64,000 nucleotides of DNA from Zingiber officinale (GCF_018446385.1 NW_024589881.1:1-64000), one strand, 5' to 3'. Positions 13,901 to 25,389 are shown, counted from the first letter of the stretch. Notes: generated by a model from the letters alone, not told the origin. Numbers and translations are program-made.

Positions 13901-16303
13901 GTTTCGCCTACAGTATAAACTCAGTAGTCAATGAATTGAGGGGCTTGGCAATCAGCAACTCTTCTCGTCCAAGAGAAGACCCTAAAATTAGAGCGATTAT
14001 TAATGCTGCTGCCAACGGTGCATCTGCTCCTATATCTGAGCTCCAGTCCATTGTGTCTCAAATCGCTGTGGATGTACATGGCACATATGTTCTGAAATCT
14101 ACAGGGAGTTCGGATCTTGATAGATTGAGGTTATACCCTTTTGCGAGCTTTGTTATGTTATCTTTGTTTAAATTTTCTGAATCATGCTAATATTAGACAC
14201 ACTTGTGGCAGAGATGTTGTCATTGATCTTTTCAGGGGCAAAGAACCTAAGGCAAAGCTCAATAAGCAGGAGGTTCGCATGGCTGCTAAAGCTCGTCTCC
14301 AGAAGGATATTAATGATTCTGACTATAATCAGGTAAGTGCAATAGTTTCAACATTTTTTTTTTGAGAAAAGGTATAGCTGAAATTCTTTTACTATTAATC
14401 AGTCTAAAGGCAACAACATGCACGCACACACACACACACAAGTTTAGCCCTACCTTTTGGAAAATCATTGTTGAACAGGTTTCCACACAACTATGTTTTG
14501 GGAAAAACATTAGTATGCCCTGCTGAATTTATTTATTTATTTTTTAAAGTTCAGGTCCTTGATACTGAGGCATGGGAATTCTCTCTTTGAATGTAAATCA
14601 AGGACCCTTGTTGGTAATTCCCCCAGCTATCTATTCTGTATTTGTTAGACGCTTGCTAATGAAGAACATTAACCCATCCAAGAATTAGTTGGTTCAATTT
14701 TTCAATAGGTACAGACGTACAGTTCGCTCTTTTGAATGTCAGCCTAATATGTGGGCATTGTCAAGTACTCAAGCTGCTTCAAGGACCCTTCAATGCCTTG
14801 TCAGCTTATTTTCTTGTTTTTGATCTTCAACTATATGTAACAGGACAGATAATATTTACACCTAAAGTCAACAAGAGTGGATGAGATATTTCAGTTAAAA
14901 TGTGAGCTTATATGCTAACGAATTGATCGTCAGAATGAAGAGTGTTGGCCACATGAATATTTTATTTCAATTTGCCTCTATCCAAGACACTATTATAAAT
15001 CATTGAATCCACCAATGTATTTGTACACTGAGAAAATATATTTTGAGATTTAATTAAAATATGTAATAAAAAGGGGTGCAAGAAGCTCTCGCCATACAGG
15101 GTCTCGGGGAAGAATCCATTGTACGCAGTCTTATCTTGCTTTTTGCAAGAGGCTGTTTCCAAGATTCGAACCTGTGACCTCTTGGTCACATAGCAATAAC
15201 TCTACCATTGCGCCAAGGCTCCCCTTCAATTAAAATCCGTAATATATGATATTAATTTTCTTAAGATAAACATAATTTGAATGGCATTATTATCCAATCA
15301 TAGCAATAATATTTAAAAGGTTATTATGTGGTAGTATCACTTCCCTACGACCATGGTTCTAAATTGGTGATCAACCTTGATTTTTTTCTCATCTTTAGGT
15401 CTGATTTTTCATCGATTGATCTGTTACATGATTATTCATGGATGTTACTTTGTTGACAGTTTTAAGTTTCCTTAAATAGATGGAAAAATAAGAGAACATA
15501 TGTTCAAATGGTATGAACATTTTCCAAAAGGACTAATAACTTCAGTAGTTAAACAAGATGAATAAATTAGAGTGTGGGTTATAGGGAAACTGAAGAAACT
15601 ATTAAATTTTGACCATTTAGATATTACTACCAACATAAACTTTATATATAAGTTAACTGATGAACTAAGATCCATGTAGCAGATCCTCAAATGATCCTCA
15701 AATAATTGATACTGATGATTCATTCTTGTTTTTAACTTGTTATAGTATGACTTCAAGAACCTAAAGCTTTAATGTCATCTAGTTTGGAGTTCTACAAAAT
15801 AAGCTAAACTTAGTAACACCTTCTGAAAGCAGCAAGAAGAAATTGGTGGCCTCAACTTAACCAGAGGATGCAATCGCAAACAAAACAGAATGATAGCTTG
15901 AAATCAATGCTCACTGCAAAATTTTTGTCGACATAAAGGCTTTTTTGTTTTTCATGTAGAATTAGTTGGTTAGGTTTCAGGATATGCTGCTATTTTGTCT
16001 ATTTTTGTTTTTCTATTCATCTAGATGAAGGTGCCCTAAAGACTGACAAACTGGCTTGGATGCTTAACTTAAACTAACAACCTAACTGAATCTAGAATGA
16101 ATGATCATAAAATAGTGAAGTTAGTCACCGTCTCTGTTTTCCTTCTGATGTGGGTTTTGTAGAATTTATATCATATGTCATCTTGCATACTATCTTACCA
16201 AATTTTCTCGACATTCCAACTTCTGATGTTCCATTATTTACAGGTAATGCGTGATTTGTGTGATTCTAACAAAGGATCGTGGGCACTTAAAAGTGGAGAC
16301 TAG
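1568..16303 (+). CDS. RPC5: DNA-directed RNA polymerase III subunit RPC5 (Sin-like), multi-exon, with damaged exons
   Basis: RPC5 (POLR3E/Sin family) is a specific subunit of nuclear RNA polymerase III, which makes tRNA, 5S rRNA and other small RNAs; it pairs with RPC4 on the core enzyme. Exons read from splice sites and protein similarity are 1568-1963, 2606-2674, 2849-2955, 4372-4437, 5675-5815, 9661-9708, 10454-10560, 10693-10763, 11623-11674, a doubtful micro-exon near 12180-12202, 13154-13728, 13914-14129, 14212-14332 and 16244-16303. The product would be about 680 aa, usual for plants. Recognisable stretches are VREIDVFCSPTPLDEDTY, LHLNPVHAVVQLRPS, LVQGLWVTKSSLL, DVHGTYVLKSTG and the end DLCDSNKGSWALKSGD. 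Exon 3 lacks an intact frame, and exons 8 and 9 are one base out of phase. This is either a decaying copy or an assembly with indel errors. All exons from 13154 onward are open and phase-compatible. Confidence 0.85.
2763..2809 (+). mobile_element. 47-bp truncated retro-insert with 14-bp target-site duplication
   Basis: The insert contains CCACCTAGTGGGATAAGGCT and ends in a TTGTTGTTG-like tail, the 3' end seen on many plant RTE LINEs and their SINE partners. It is flanked by identical 14-bp copies of ATTATTACAACCTT at 2749-2762 and 2810-2823. This is a complete but extremely 5'-truncated insertion in RPC5 intron 2. Confidence 0.7.
2849..2955 (+). pseudogene. RPC5: RPC5 exon 3, frame-broken
   Basis: Good AG acceptor and GT donor sites bound a 107-nt exon. 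Similarity to the family runs through KPKKSNIEIDLSLDIG and then ENPDQDTPEP, but not in the frame inherited from exon 2: two bases are missing after the opening VR codons. An in-frame TAG follows DIG, and a further frame change is needed before KVTEKQ at the end. Exons 2 and 4 are both phase 0, so skipping this exon would keep the rest of the protein in frame. Confidence 0.7.
6459..6911 (-). other. Unassigned 150-codon ORF inside RPC5 intron 5
   Basis: This open frame runs antisense to RPC5 within its largest 5' intron. The translation is rich in serine, threonine and asparagine (for example a run SSFSPSSPSSTS) and shows no domain that I recognise. There is no recognisable promoter, splice pattern or family match. 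It may be chance, or the relic of a captured gene piece. I include it only because it is the longest unexplained frame in the intron. Confidence 0.15.
7470..9434 (-). mobile_element. Small copia-like LTR element (TRIM/LARD type) in RPC5 intron 5
   Basis: Two similar terminal repeats lie at about 7470-7598 and 9283-9434. In minus orientation each starts TGTTAGAGATATTAG or a close variant. Just inside the right-hand repeat is a primer site resembling TGGTATGAGAGCC (9270-9282), a near match to initiator-Met tRNA. Just inside the left repeat is the polypurine tract CTTGAGGGGAG. The internal 1.7 kb holds no recognisable gag-pol and includes imperfect repeats of about 65 bp (7960-8260). It is a fossil, clearly diverged, with both ends preserved. 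The family is known to transpose in trans. Confidence 0.7.
10693..11674 (+). pseudogene. RPC5: RPC5 exons 8 and 9, out of phase by one base
   Basis: Exon 7 ends in phase 2 and exon 8 (10693-10763) continues correctly as KPSDYINSLYPG...GDKRTQAF. Then CTTTTCTCTAAG gives an early stop. Exon 9 (11623-11674) reads HLLSLPLEKRLKKWFSE, but only in the frame that would follow if the T-run in exon 8 were one base longer. One lost T therefore explains both the stop and the phase clash. Homopolymer loss is also a typical sequencing error, so the host gene may be intact in the living plant. Confidence 0.65.
12240..12700. repeat. Purine-rich low-complexity tract in an RPC5 intron
   Basis: About 450 bp on the plus strand are dominated by G and A, with many GAAGAG, GAGAAG and GTGATAGG words. 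No unit length is constant and no coding similarity is seen. It lies just after the doubtful micro-exon near 12180 and before the large exon at 13154. Confidence 0.45.
13154..13728 (+). CDS. RPC5: RPC5 large central exon
   Basis: The exon begins after a TGCAG acceptor and reads VCQVNNFNALLDLAPDSS, then KEDVLKVLPHYADLVQGLWV and KSSLLHEGEAALYRDYLLYL, matching the central part of plant RPC5. It encodes about 191 residues without a stop and ends in phase 2 at CGTAG|GTAATG. The C-terminal third is lysine-rich and variable, as in relatives. Confidence 0.88.
13914..14129 (+). CDS. RPC5: RPC5 exon 12
   Basis: It joins in phase to the previous exon (R-S-I-N-S-V-V-N-E-L-R). It carries a conserved segment ending AVDVHGTYVLKSTG, part of the C-terminal region of the family. 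The donor is AG|GTTATA, a weak but usable site. The next exon restores the frame as RLR-DVVIDLF. Confidence 0.85.
14212..16303 (+). CDS. RPC5: RPC5 last two exons (14212-14332 and 16244-16303)
   Basis: The first exon reads DVVIDLFRGKEPKAKLNKQE then VRMAAKARLQKDINDSDYNQ and ends at CAG|GTAAGT. The second begins VMRDLCDSNKGSWALKSGD and stops at TAG (16301-16303). Both match the extreme C-terminus of plant RPC5 closely. The 1.9-kb intron between them carries an Au SINE. Confidence 0.88.
15069..15227 (-). mobile_element. Au-type SINE with 17-bp target-site duplication
   Basis: Read on the minus strand it starts GGGGAGCCTTGGCGCAATGG (tRNA-like A box) followed by GGTTCGAATC (B box), and continues with the Au SINE body (CAGCCTCTTGCAAAAAGCA, then GGGAGCTT-type end). 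It is flanked by AATTAAAATATGTAATA (15052-15068) and AATTAAAATCCGTAATA (15228-15244), which differ at two positions. It lies in the last RPC5 intron in antisense orientation. Confidence 0.9.
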
Positions 16304-18064
16304 TAATTGGCTCGGATGTGGATAAATTTGCAAACTGACTTGTTTTTGAGTCTCAAATGTTAACTATATATCACTAGAGGTAACGCGCTATGTTGAACTT
16401 GTTTTTCATTTTTTGAATATCCAACACAACTCTATATGCCATTTATAAGCTTGTTCTAACTGATGTCCTTTCATTTTATGTAGCCTAATAATATTGTATT
16501 TTGTCCGTGAAATAATCAAACACAACACCTAACCATTTTGAAAAGCCACCGAACCATGTAATGTTGCTTGCTTGTTTCATTATCATGCTTTTTGGTTTTA
16601 GCATCTTGCTCGTAAGATGGCTTTGCCGTTGGACTAAGATCATATATGGATTTCAACGGGTACGTAGTCACTCAAACCTTGTTTCGCATGGTATGGGTGC
16701 AACGACACTTGAAATAGGCCCTTTGTAACTTATTGCACACCATGCCAATTTCAGTTTGTCAATGTACCAACATGTTAATTTTCTTCATGAAAGCCTACAC
16801 GTTTGAACATTTATTCTCTCAGCGTGGCTAATTGTATCTGTTGATCTGTTCTTTCAGGCAAACATTGTTCTTGTTTTCTATCGGCCAAGAGGACAACTAC
16901 TACCATTATGAGTTTGAACGATCGAGGTTCAATATTTTCACTTCGCAGCACATCTAACCTTTTTCTGAGTTCTCCTATTGACTAGTGACTGGAAGCTTGA
17001 TTGGCATTACGTACATTTTTAAATTTTTATTTAGTACATCAAATTTTGGTTAATTGTGTTATATTTAAGAAAAAAAATTCTATCAACGCATTAGTATACA
17101 GTTTTTTTCCCTAATTAATTGTTCAAACTCTCGTGAACTGCTGAAAATTTAACGCTTGAATCTTGTTTTTTTTTTTTTTGGGTTTTGAACAAATGCAATA
17201 CATAACAAGGTTATTGTTTTATCTACAAAATAAAAAATTTAATTAATTATGGTCATGCTCTGCCACTTCACATGAGGGGCATCTCCAAGCTTCATATTCT
17301 GATTTTCTTGGTTAAGCGAGGCGGCATTCCTGACTCGCTGAATCAATTTTGTTACACTCAACTCAGTGTTAGGAGACTTGTAAAAAAAATTCAGGTAATT
17401 CGATTTTTTATCAAATTAATTTTATTTTATTAGTTTGATTTATTTAATTTTTATTAAAAAAATTAATCAAAATTTTTTAAAAATTTAATTGGTTCGATTT
17501 CAATTAATCCAGTTCGGTTATTTAAAGAACAGAATTCGAAATTTTCAAATTGTAGTTCAGATTTAATGTCAAAAAACAAAAAAACCCATCCTTACGAAGC
17601 TTAGCTCAAAGCCTCAAATGCGGAAATATCGGATTATTAAAAAATATATCTAATTATTAATAAAAATAAACGAAGTGGGTTGTACATGAGAAAATAAATT
17701 ATGACTTGCCTACAAATTTTATAAACTAGTAAATATATTTGCTAAATATGAAAATTTATAATGAAATTTATTAACTAGCAAAAATGATGATAGATTTGAT
17801 TATTGATTTATACCTCTCAACAATAATTATTTGATTCCTTATACATAAACGCAATATTACATAGTCATGAATTCGAATACATCTTTCAGATCCAATCCAT
17901 GAGAAAGATTCACGCAGACAATCACATGTTTCGATCCAATCCATCTGAGAACCTCTCTTGTACTAAACAACTGCATTTAGATGAGGATCACACTCTTCTC
18001 GGCGATAATGATCAATATCATACTTCTCAATATGAGTACACATGTGCAACGACGCCGAGCGAAT
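16304..18064. other. Intergenic region between convergent genes
   Basis: This AT-rich DNA lies between the 3' ends of the RPC5 gene (plus) and the conserved-protein gene (minus), so it must contain both 3' UTRs. I see no clear protein similarity. A T-run lies at 17167-17181, and 17400-17800 is strongly AT-biased. Confidence 0.5.
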
Positions 18065-18436
18065 CTAGCTACACCAGTACGCAAAATGTTCGTCTTTGCG
18101 ATTAGTGCTAACCAGACCGCCACACTTGAGACACACAAAACTGCTCCCGTCTGCGAATGCATCCAGCATAACCTGCTGCCTCCCGGACATAGCGAGGAAA
18201 GATCTCCCTTCAGAATCTAGCGGAATCGAAGGGCCAACATGAAGAGGCGCCAATGGGGGATTGTTGGACGACCTCGCTGGTCCTTGTGCTTCTGCAATAG
18301 CACATTCTGCGAACAATGAGGCCAACTCGTCTGCTGCAGCATCCGTTTGCAATCGATTGCGGTATAGCTCACGTGCCCGATGCAGAATTTCAAACACTGC
18401 TTGTTCTCCGCCACCCGATCTGATTGCTGCAAGTAC
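18065..18436 (-). CDS. Exon 2 of the conserved CxxC protein gene
   Basis: This exon starts after the acceptor CTAACATGTAG and runs open for 123 codons to TAG (18065-18067). It carries nearly all the conserved sequence, including the [14 protein letters not shown] segment and the final DEHFAYWCS. Local GC content is higher than in the surrounding DNA, as expected for a monocot exon. Confidence 0.85.
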   Translation of the reverse strand, partial: VLAAIRSGGGEQAVFEILHRARELYRNRLQTDAAADELASLFAECAIAEAQGPARSSNNPPLAPLHVGPSIPLDSEGRSFLAMSGRQQVMLDAFADGSSFVCLKCGGLVSTNRKDEHFAYWCS

Positions 18437-21400
18437 CTACATGTTAGGGCCGTTAGAAGAGCATCAAAGGATCGATTTCACACAACTGCAGTCAAAGTAG
18501 GTGCTTCATCAAATGATACGCAAATCATTAAGAAAGAAATTAATTGTTCTTTTGTTAGATTCTACAAACCTTTTTAAAGATATTGAACTAAGCCCCAACA
18601 ATTTACTAACTGCATCTAAATCTAAGAGATCGTTTCCAATCCAATTTAATTAAATGGATACCAATAAAGCAGTTCAAGCATGCTACTTGTTTCAACTGCG
18701 CGATAGACAGTACAAATTCGTTCAAGAATGCTACTTGTTTCAACTGCGCGATAGACAGTACAAATTCCTAAGACGACAAACTAAGTCTCTCAAATGCTAC
18801 AAGTTGTTTGTTACCAGCCTCATCTTGTAGTCATTCTAAAGCAGTAGTTTAAGTACCTCAGATTGGTTTTGATATGGTCAACCAAGTCAAGTTAGATCCT
18901 ATTATATTTTGATGCCTTGTGTTAGATCCTGTTGTATTTTAATGTCTTGTGTCTAATTGTGCTAGAACTTTGGAGCACAAGAAGTTGAGCAGAAGACGTA
19001 ACTAGCGAGAAGAATAACACGAAGAGCGAGTTGATAGACTCGATACATCCGAGGGACGAGGTGCTACGAAAGAGTACACTAGTGGACTAGAAGGACGTGC
19101 ACGACATTCAAGGAATGAGAAGTCAGGACTCAGGAAGGAAGCCTGCTCAAGGAGGAGGTCGGAGTTGGGTTTGAATGAGCTCAACTCTAAACGACCGAAG
19201 TATCACCCGCATGAAGAAAATTCAACTCTAAAGTTAACTTTAGAGTCTACCAGAAGTTGTTGGAGGCGCCTTCAAGAGATAGAAGGTGCCTTCAACGCCT
19301 GATCATGGAAGGCGCCCTCAACGATATAGAAGGCACCCTCGAGCCCTCATGGAAGGCGCCCGCAAACCTATTGGAGGCGCCTTCAATAGTCGTTAGCTGA
19401 AGATAAAACTTTATCTTCAACGGATAAAGCTTATCTTCTTGGAGGCGCCTTGGACCTCCTTGGAGGCGCCTCCGAGCGACAAAAACTAATGGTAAACATC
19501 ATCCTAGGAGGCTATAAAAAACCCCCTGGAGTTAGAAATTAAACAACAATAACTTTTGTAACTCATCCCTAGTCTTTTTCTGAGTTTTTAAAGAGTGTAA
19601 TATTCTTCTCCGTCTTCAAAAAAGGAGGTCTCTTTCAACGCCTTGGATTAACAACCACCTAGATTATAACCAAGTAAATATTATAGCCTCTTTTCTTTTT
19701 ATGTTGTTGTTTATTTTAATTAATTGTGCTTAACTAATCAAGTCCAAAGATCGAGAAATGATTTATTTTTCTCAGGCAATTCACCCCCTCTTACTAGCCT
19801 ACGCGGACCTCCAAGATCTTGAGAGGGGAAATGCTTCTTCATGGACAATAACACTTTCCCAAGAGTGCACCGGGAAGGATTCGACTACTTTTCCTCACCT
19901 TCAGGGCAAACAGTTATTGTTCAGTACTTCCCAAGAACTAGGGAGGGAATCCAATTAAGTACCCTTCCTGCAGGCCTCTAAGGAAGAAAGTACCTCTCCA
20001 GAAGATCAACACAAGCAACCCAGAGCAACCAATAAAATCGCATATATTGTCAATAAACTTGTTAAGCAACCAAGGAAAAACCATTAGTTGCATTAAGTGT
20101 TCCCAAGCTACTTAGCTATGGGAAACTGCTAAAAAAAATGACTTAGCATCTTCATGTTCAACCATGAAAATAATTCTTCAATTTCTACATAAATTTATTA
20201 GCTCGGTCTTGATTTAGCTTTTCCTTTGAGAAACTTTGTTTTCAGTTTTGGAAACTTCACCTTGAATTGATCTTTTCTTGTTCAATGAGCAAAAGTGGAG
20301 GAACTCGTGACAAGAAAAATGAAAGGAAACTTTACTGCATACCGCGTATGTAACTGTAAAAACAAGGGTAATTTTTAAAATGCACCCAACGGTTAATATC
20401 ATTTTAAAAAAAAAAAAATGCCCCCCTAAGGTATCATTGATGTTAAAACTAGTCCCAAGGTTTACATTTAGCTGTAAAAATATAAGGGTAAAATCCTTAC
20501 TTCACCCTTCTAGATTACCACCTAAATAATTCATTTGTTAATAGAGAGAGAGCATCATAGAAACAAAATGGAAACCTCAGAGGGCATTTTGAAAAAGCAA
20601 TTAACTGTTAGGAGCATTTTGAAAATTACCCCAAAAAACCTATCTACTCTTGCTTGCATCGCATCATTTCCATACCACCACACCTTTCTGAATGGGCACC
20701 ATAAAGCACTTATCAGGGTTAGAAAGAGTCATCCCTTGATCCCATTAGGAGAAAATTGTCATCTTCACCATATGATTAAAACCAAATTAATTTAGCAATA
20801 TGTAACCTTGGGATCAGACTAGACATCAATGGCTCATGATGAAAGGTTCTCATAAGGCAGGTTTCATAAAAGGCAACTATGGTGATGATTAAGGGCTAGT
20901 CTTATCTCATAATTCTTACCTGTTTCCAATTGTGGTACTCCATTGACGCACACATCCAATATTCATGTGGCATATCAAATATCAACGATATAATTGGATT
21001 TCAACCTTTTGTGTCGTATTGTGAGGCCTTTAATTCAGTCAACTGACAATTCTTTCCCTTCTCATCTATTGACACCGCCACCCACAAATGCTCTCAATTT
21101 TGTCATATAGTAGCGAGTGTTTTAAGCAAAGAAAAGGAGAAGTTTAGCAAATGACAACAGGAATTTAGTAAGAAATTACTAGATCTAATTGGAGGGCATA
21201 AGCCCATAAGAGAAAGCTATAAGGTCATGCAAGAATATAGCTGTGATGGCTACTTGTAGGACAATGTTAAGCTACTCACATGAAAAATTTGTGTCGAACA
21301 AAAGAGAGGAACTATTTAATCATCTCTGTATGAATAATTTGGCACCCTCCTTTTAGACGAATATCTTGTCAGTTTAGCCCATCAAGTCTTAATCTGTATG

Positions 21401-24400
21401 AGTTAATTAATATTCTCTTGTTAGAGTAATTCTTTGTTAATCTCCACAAACTTTTAAGGAAAGCAACAACTTGCATCTAATTCTAGTACACTAATATACT
21501 GTATATTATCACTGACTGTTGTTTTAAGAAAGAGACCAGCTTTTTAATGCACGAGCTACTTTTGATAATAGTAAGGAATCTTGCTAATGGTTATTAATAT
21601 TGAGGCTCTTCTTAGTGAAGAAAGCTATATGTTCACCTAATTTTTTCCCTGCCCCATGTCATTCAAATTACCCCAATTACACTAAAAATAACACTTTTCG
21701 TTTGTTTTTTTTTTTTTGTAATAACCAATCCATTCAAGCATTACAGGAGTTCTGGGCTCGTCCAAACTGGAAAATGGTAGACAAGATGTATACACCCTAG
21801 GACATGAGAGTTTCTCTGAGTGTCTGTGAAGAAATTGTGCAACACTTTGTAGTGAGATTCTCTGCCTCTTGCCCATGATTTCTTCATTTCTGGGTTTACT
21901 TAAACTTTTTGCATTAGCAATATTTTCATTGTGCTTTACCATTGTCTGCTTTGTCACTTTAGCTCCAGGAAAAATTCATTGAAACTTGTTTCTGATACCA
22001 ATAAGGCAATATCACAGACCCTACAACTCAACCATAAACCATTAAACTGTATACCCCAATTGCTTAGGATTGGATAAATAATATCGTACCATTAAACTCT
22101 CTTCGGACCCTCTACTCTTCGCATTTCTAACATAATTGATTCAAACTTATTTAAATAAACCATTTAACTATCTTTTTCTGATTATATCCTCTCAGAGGAA
22201 CATATAATTGTTAGTGAATAGTAATTTTAAACCCGAAGGATCATCTACTACATTTAACTTGTTGCAATTATCCACGTAAAAGTGAGCTATAGTCTGAAAC
22301 AAATGAAGTTTAGAATGATTTCTATAAACAATAGAAGTTGTCTAAGCCACCATTCTTGGACAGGTAAGTGTTCCACAGGTTGCTATGCTTGCGTGTGTTT
22401 ACCTCACAAGAAGTAGCAAAGCACCTCAAATACAAAAACTATGGATCTAAACCTTTTTCTAATAACCTAAGCTTTTGGGATAAGAATTATAGCAGAATAG
22501 TACTCTGTTTCTAATCTTACAAAAGTAAGTAATTGAGAAAAAACATAGCCCTAGAAAATGAGAACATACATCAAGACTTGAGTAGGGAATTATTACTCGA
22601 AGGGAAGAAAAAAAAAAGATGGCATTCTTCTGCAATAGCTTAAGTTTTTAGATAAGTGGTCACTCAAAATCTAAAAGAAACAAAATGGACTACATGTTTA
22701 AAAGAGAACTAAGGCCCAAAAAGCTGGCACTGCTCACATCAACTAGTCTGAAAAAAAAAATTCAAAAACAAAGAATCATATAAATGCATTTGAACCAAAT
22801 AAAAGCAACACAAATTACATGTTAATCAGAGGGCATATTGAGGCAAAATATTTACTATAGATACTAGGACAATAAAAAAAGAACAAAGAAGACTACATAG
22901 ATTTATTAGGAAAATGAAATATCTCTCTAATAAGGTAAAATTCATTATCACTTAAATGACATTTAAATTTAAAATTTAAAATTGATTTGTGTTACCCATG
23001 TTTTGCATACACGTGGCACCTTGGCACGTTGCATTTGCAAGGAACGCGCCACATGATTGATCTTACCATGATTTATATGATGATAATAAGAATCATGATA
23101 TTATTAGTTGCTTCTTATTATGATTATTAGCATACAAAACTATGTTATTTCCAAAATATAAAGTACTTATTAATGCAATAAATTCTCGTTCAGCATGCAA
23201 GAGTTCCAAAAATTCTAAATTCATGTTAACTTGTAAAGGACAGTGTGATGCACGAAGCTCTCGCTAGTGTGGGTCGGATCACATTGGGTCTATTGTATAT
23301 AACCTTACCTTGCATTTTGCAAGAAGTTGTTTCAACAACTCGAACCCATGACCTCGAGGTCACATGGCAGCAACTTTACCATTGTGCCAAGGCTCTCCTT
23401 CGTTCATGTTAAGTTGTACCATTGGAAAAATTGATAGTGTTGTTTATTTACCTTGACAATTTATTTAAACATATGTTCAATTCTCAATTGAAGGAAATTT
23501 GAACATCCATTTTCATATGTTGATTTTGTCACAAGGGTAATCAGAAGGGAAGGAAACAAAGACAAAGTCCAAAAGGAAGAATAAAGTAGATTAATTTTTT
23601 ACTCACCAGAAGGGGCATCCAAAGAAAAAGATAATAAAGATACATTCATTAGAAGTGAAGTCTCAAATTGTGTTACTTCTATTGCTTATTCAATCAAAAG
23701 AACGTCTGAGCTGCACATGCTTACACCTTGCTTGACGTAGAGTTCTACCCGATAGGAAAAAATAATGCAAATAATGAATAAAATCAATTTTAGATTTTGA
23801 ATTCAATATCAGCAGCTGGTAATAATTAGAATTTCTTGGTAATTAGCTTTTGTGGATTAAAGAGCATTAATGCATTTCCCAAATTCCTTGTTTATTTCTA
23901 ATTTATTTAGAATGGAGACTATAAAAATGATGGCATATCTATGTATTGATCCATTTCAATCAATAAGAATTTTCTACTTTCAATTCACTGGGTGAGATTT
24001 CTTCTCTATGTGAGACTCCGTTCTCTATGCGAGATAGTTGCCCTCATGCTTCATCTAATTTGTGATAATTTTTGTGTGATTAAAGGGTTTAAACTTTCTG
24101 TTGCATCAGCAATCAATAAACTAAGTTTACACTAAAATCAGTTTTCTTTCTTGTTAAACTGCTAGCATCATCCTCCGATTTGAACTCAAAATGATAATAT
24201 TAGAAGCTACAATCTTATCTTGGATATTATATCTACAAATTAAGAATCTACCCCAAATCAAGCAAAAAAACAGAAGATTACTCAAATGGACCAATGCACC
24301 TAGTCGATATTGCAATTAAAAATGAGTAGTGATTTTAACTGAAACTTCACAAAAAATGATGAGGAAAATTGCTTAGATTGGAGAAAGAACAATTCAAGAT

Positions 24401-24982
24401 GCAAAAACTGCAAAGAGGATGCTGAAAATGTCGGGTTCGAGAAAAACGAACATGCAACATTCATACTAATCCGAACAAACATATCTACATCGTAACCTTC
24501 CATTTAACCTGCAAAATTTTCACACCTCCTATAGCAGACAACGTCACAATATTATGTAAGCAAACAAAATAAATTAGGTATAGGGCAAATACCTCTATTA
24601 ATTTTATACCAACTCGCGCAAAACAGGCGAGAAAGGCCCAAAAAAAATCCCCAAAGCCGGCGAATTAGGAAATAGGATAAACAAAACATCAAGAACACCG
24701 ATCCCTCGAACAAGAACAACACAGCAATGACGCCACCAAAAAACGACAGCGTCAAAAGGTGTTCCTCAGGGAACTCACCGCTTGTAGAGCGAGGGAAGGC
24801 TCGCCCCGATCGACGAGCTGGCGGGCCAAAGCGAGGAAACTCCACGCGTTCTCCTGGACGCCCGCACCGCCGACTCCGCCGGAGGCTGCTATGGTGCCCA
24901 GCGGCGGAGAGAACGCTCCCGGGGCGTTCCCCTGCGCGGCGTCGCATCGTTCGCCGGGGTGGTCGGCGTCCATGTGCTCCAT
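18065..24982 (-). CDS. Conserved plant protein of unknown function with C-terminal CxxC...H...C motif
   Basis: It has two exons on the minus strand: 24982-24779 (68 codons) and 18436-18065 (123 codons plus stop). They join in phase 0 across GCG|GTGAGT ... ATGTAG|GTACTT to give 191 aa. The N-terminus is glycine- and alanine-rich. It is followed by a conserved helical segment ([19 protein letters not shown], then [20 protein letters not shown]). Next come [32 protein letters not shown] and a C-terminal region, [20 protein letters not shown] then a DEHFAYWC end. C-L-K-C ... H ... C looks like a small zinc-binding knuckle. I recognise this as a plant-specific family without assigned function; the name is not known to me. 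Both exons are intact. The 6.3-kb intron is filled with mobile elements. Confidence 0.85.
18869..19805 (+). mobile_element. Solo or truncated copia-type LTR inside the gene intron
   Basis: Its order of motifs matches the LTR at 26874-27772: GTCAAGTTAG..., a signature near 18980-19150 (GAGAAG, ACTAGCGAG, GGAAGGAAGCCTGCTC), a TATAAAA box near 19514, then ATAACCAAGTAAA and a final TCACCCCCTCT-type end. It contains a run of GGCGCC-bearing segments (19260-19470). No internal domains follow, so it is a solo LTR or an LTR fragment. It is an old, diverged fossil. Confidence 0.65.
20366..20632. mobile_element. Short TIR element (MITE)
   Basis: The left end GGGTAATTTTTAAAATGC and the right end GCATTTTGAAAATTACCCC are inverted copies, and the similarity continues inward (GGTTAAT / GTTAATT). 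Flanks are A-rich (AAAAACAA and AAAAAACC), compatible with an 8-9 bp target duplication. The 267-bp body is non-coding. It lies in the long intron of the CxxC protein gene. Confidence 0.6.
20640..23235. other. Intron interior without recognisable features
   Basis: AT-rich intron sequence of the minus-strand gene. It has short homopolymer runs (for example around 21705-21717 and 22608-22618). I see no coding similarity, tRNA gene or clear repeat unit. Confidence 0.5.
23236..23402 (-). mobile_element. Second Au-type SINE with 16-bp target-site duplication
   Basis: Minus-strand reading gives GGAGAGCCTTGGCACAATGG, a B box GGTTCGAGTTG-like region, and then the Au body with TTGCAAAATGCAAGGTAAGG. 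Target-site copies are TTCATGTTAACTTGTA (23220-23235) and TTCATGTTAAGTTGTA (23403-23418), differing at one base. It shares the orientation of its host gene. Confidence 0.88.
24779..24982 (-). CDS. Exon 1 of the conserved CxxC protein gene
   Basis: Starting at the ATG ending at 24982, it reads [14 protein letters not shown], then a Gly/Ala-rich linker and [20 protein letters not shown] to SLALQA. It ends at GCG|GTGAGT in phase 0. A second in-frame ATG lies three codons on. The exon is GC-rich compared with its AT-rich flanks. A damaged copy lies at 41566-41665. Confidence 0.82.
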
Positions 24983-25389
24983 CTCGATGGCAACGAGCGA
25001 TGCCCCAGAATTTGCCGAGACAAGTATAAAGATATATTCTCTGATGCTTCTAGTTTATTCTAGATAAATAAATAAAAAATAAATATTTTTTATTTAACTA
25101 TATATTTAAACATGGGCCATTGAAAGGCTACAAATCAAAAGAAGGGCCCATAAGATAACAAAGGGCCCAATTTTATTTATAGAAATAAAGGATAAAAAAT
25201 AAATTGGGCACACTTTTATTTTTTAATTTTATTAAATATATTAAATTTAGACTTGATGTTAAACAAAAAGCATGTTATGTGAATTATTGTCACATGTTCT
25301 TTCACTAATTAATAATGAAATATATTGTTTTTGATAATGTATTATATTGACATAATAAAATCCTTACGAGTTATATAGTTGGTATTTGT

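Noticed and set aside
15069-15227. Possible tRNA gene
   Set aside because: A and B boxes are present, but the sequence does not fold as a tRNA and matches an Au SINE with target-site duplications.
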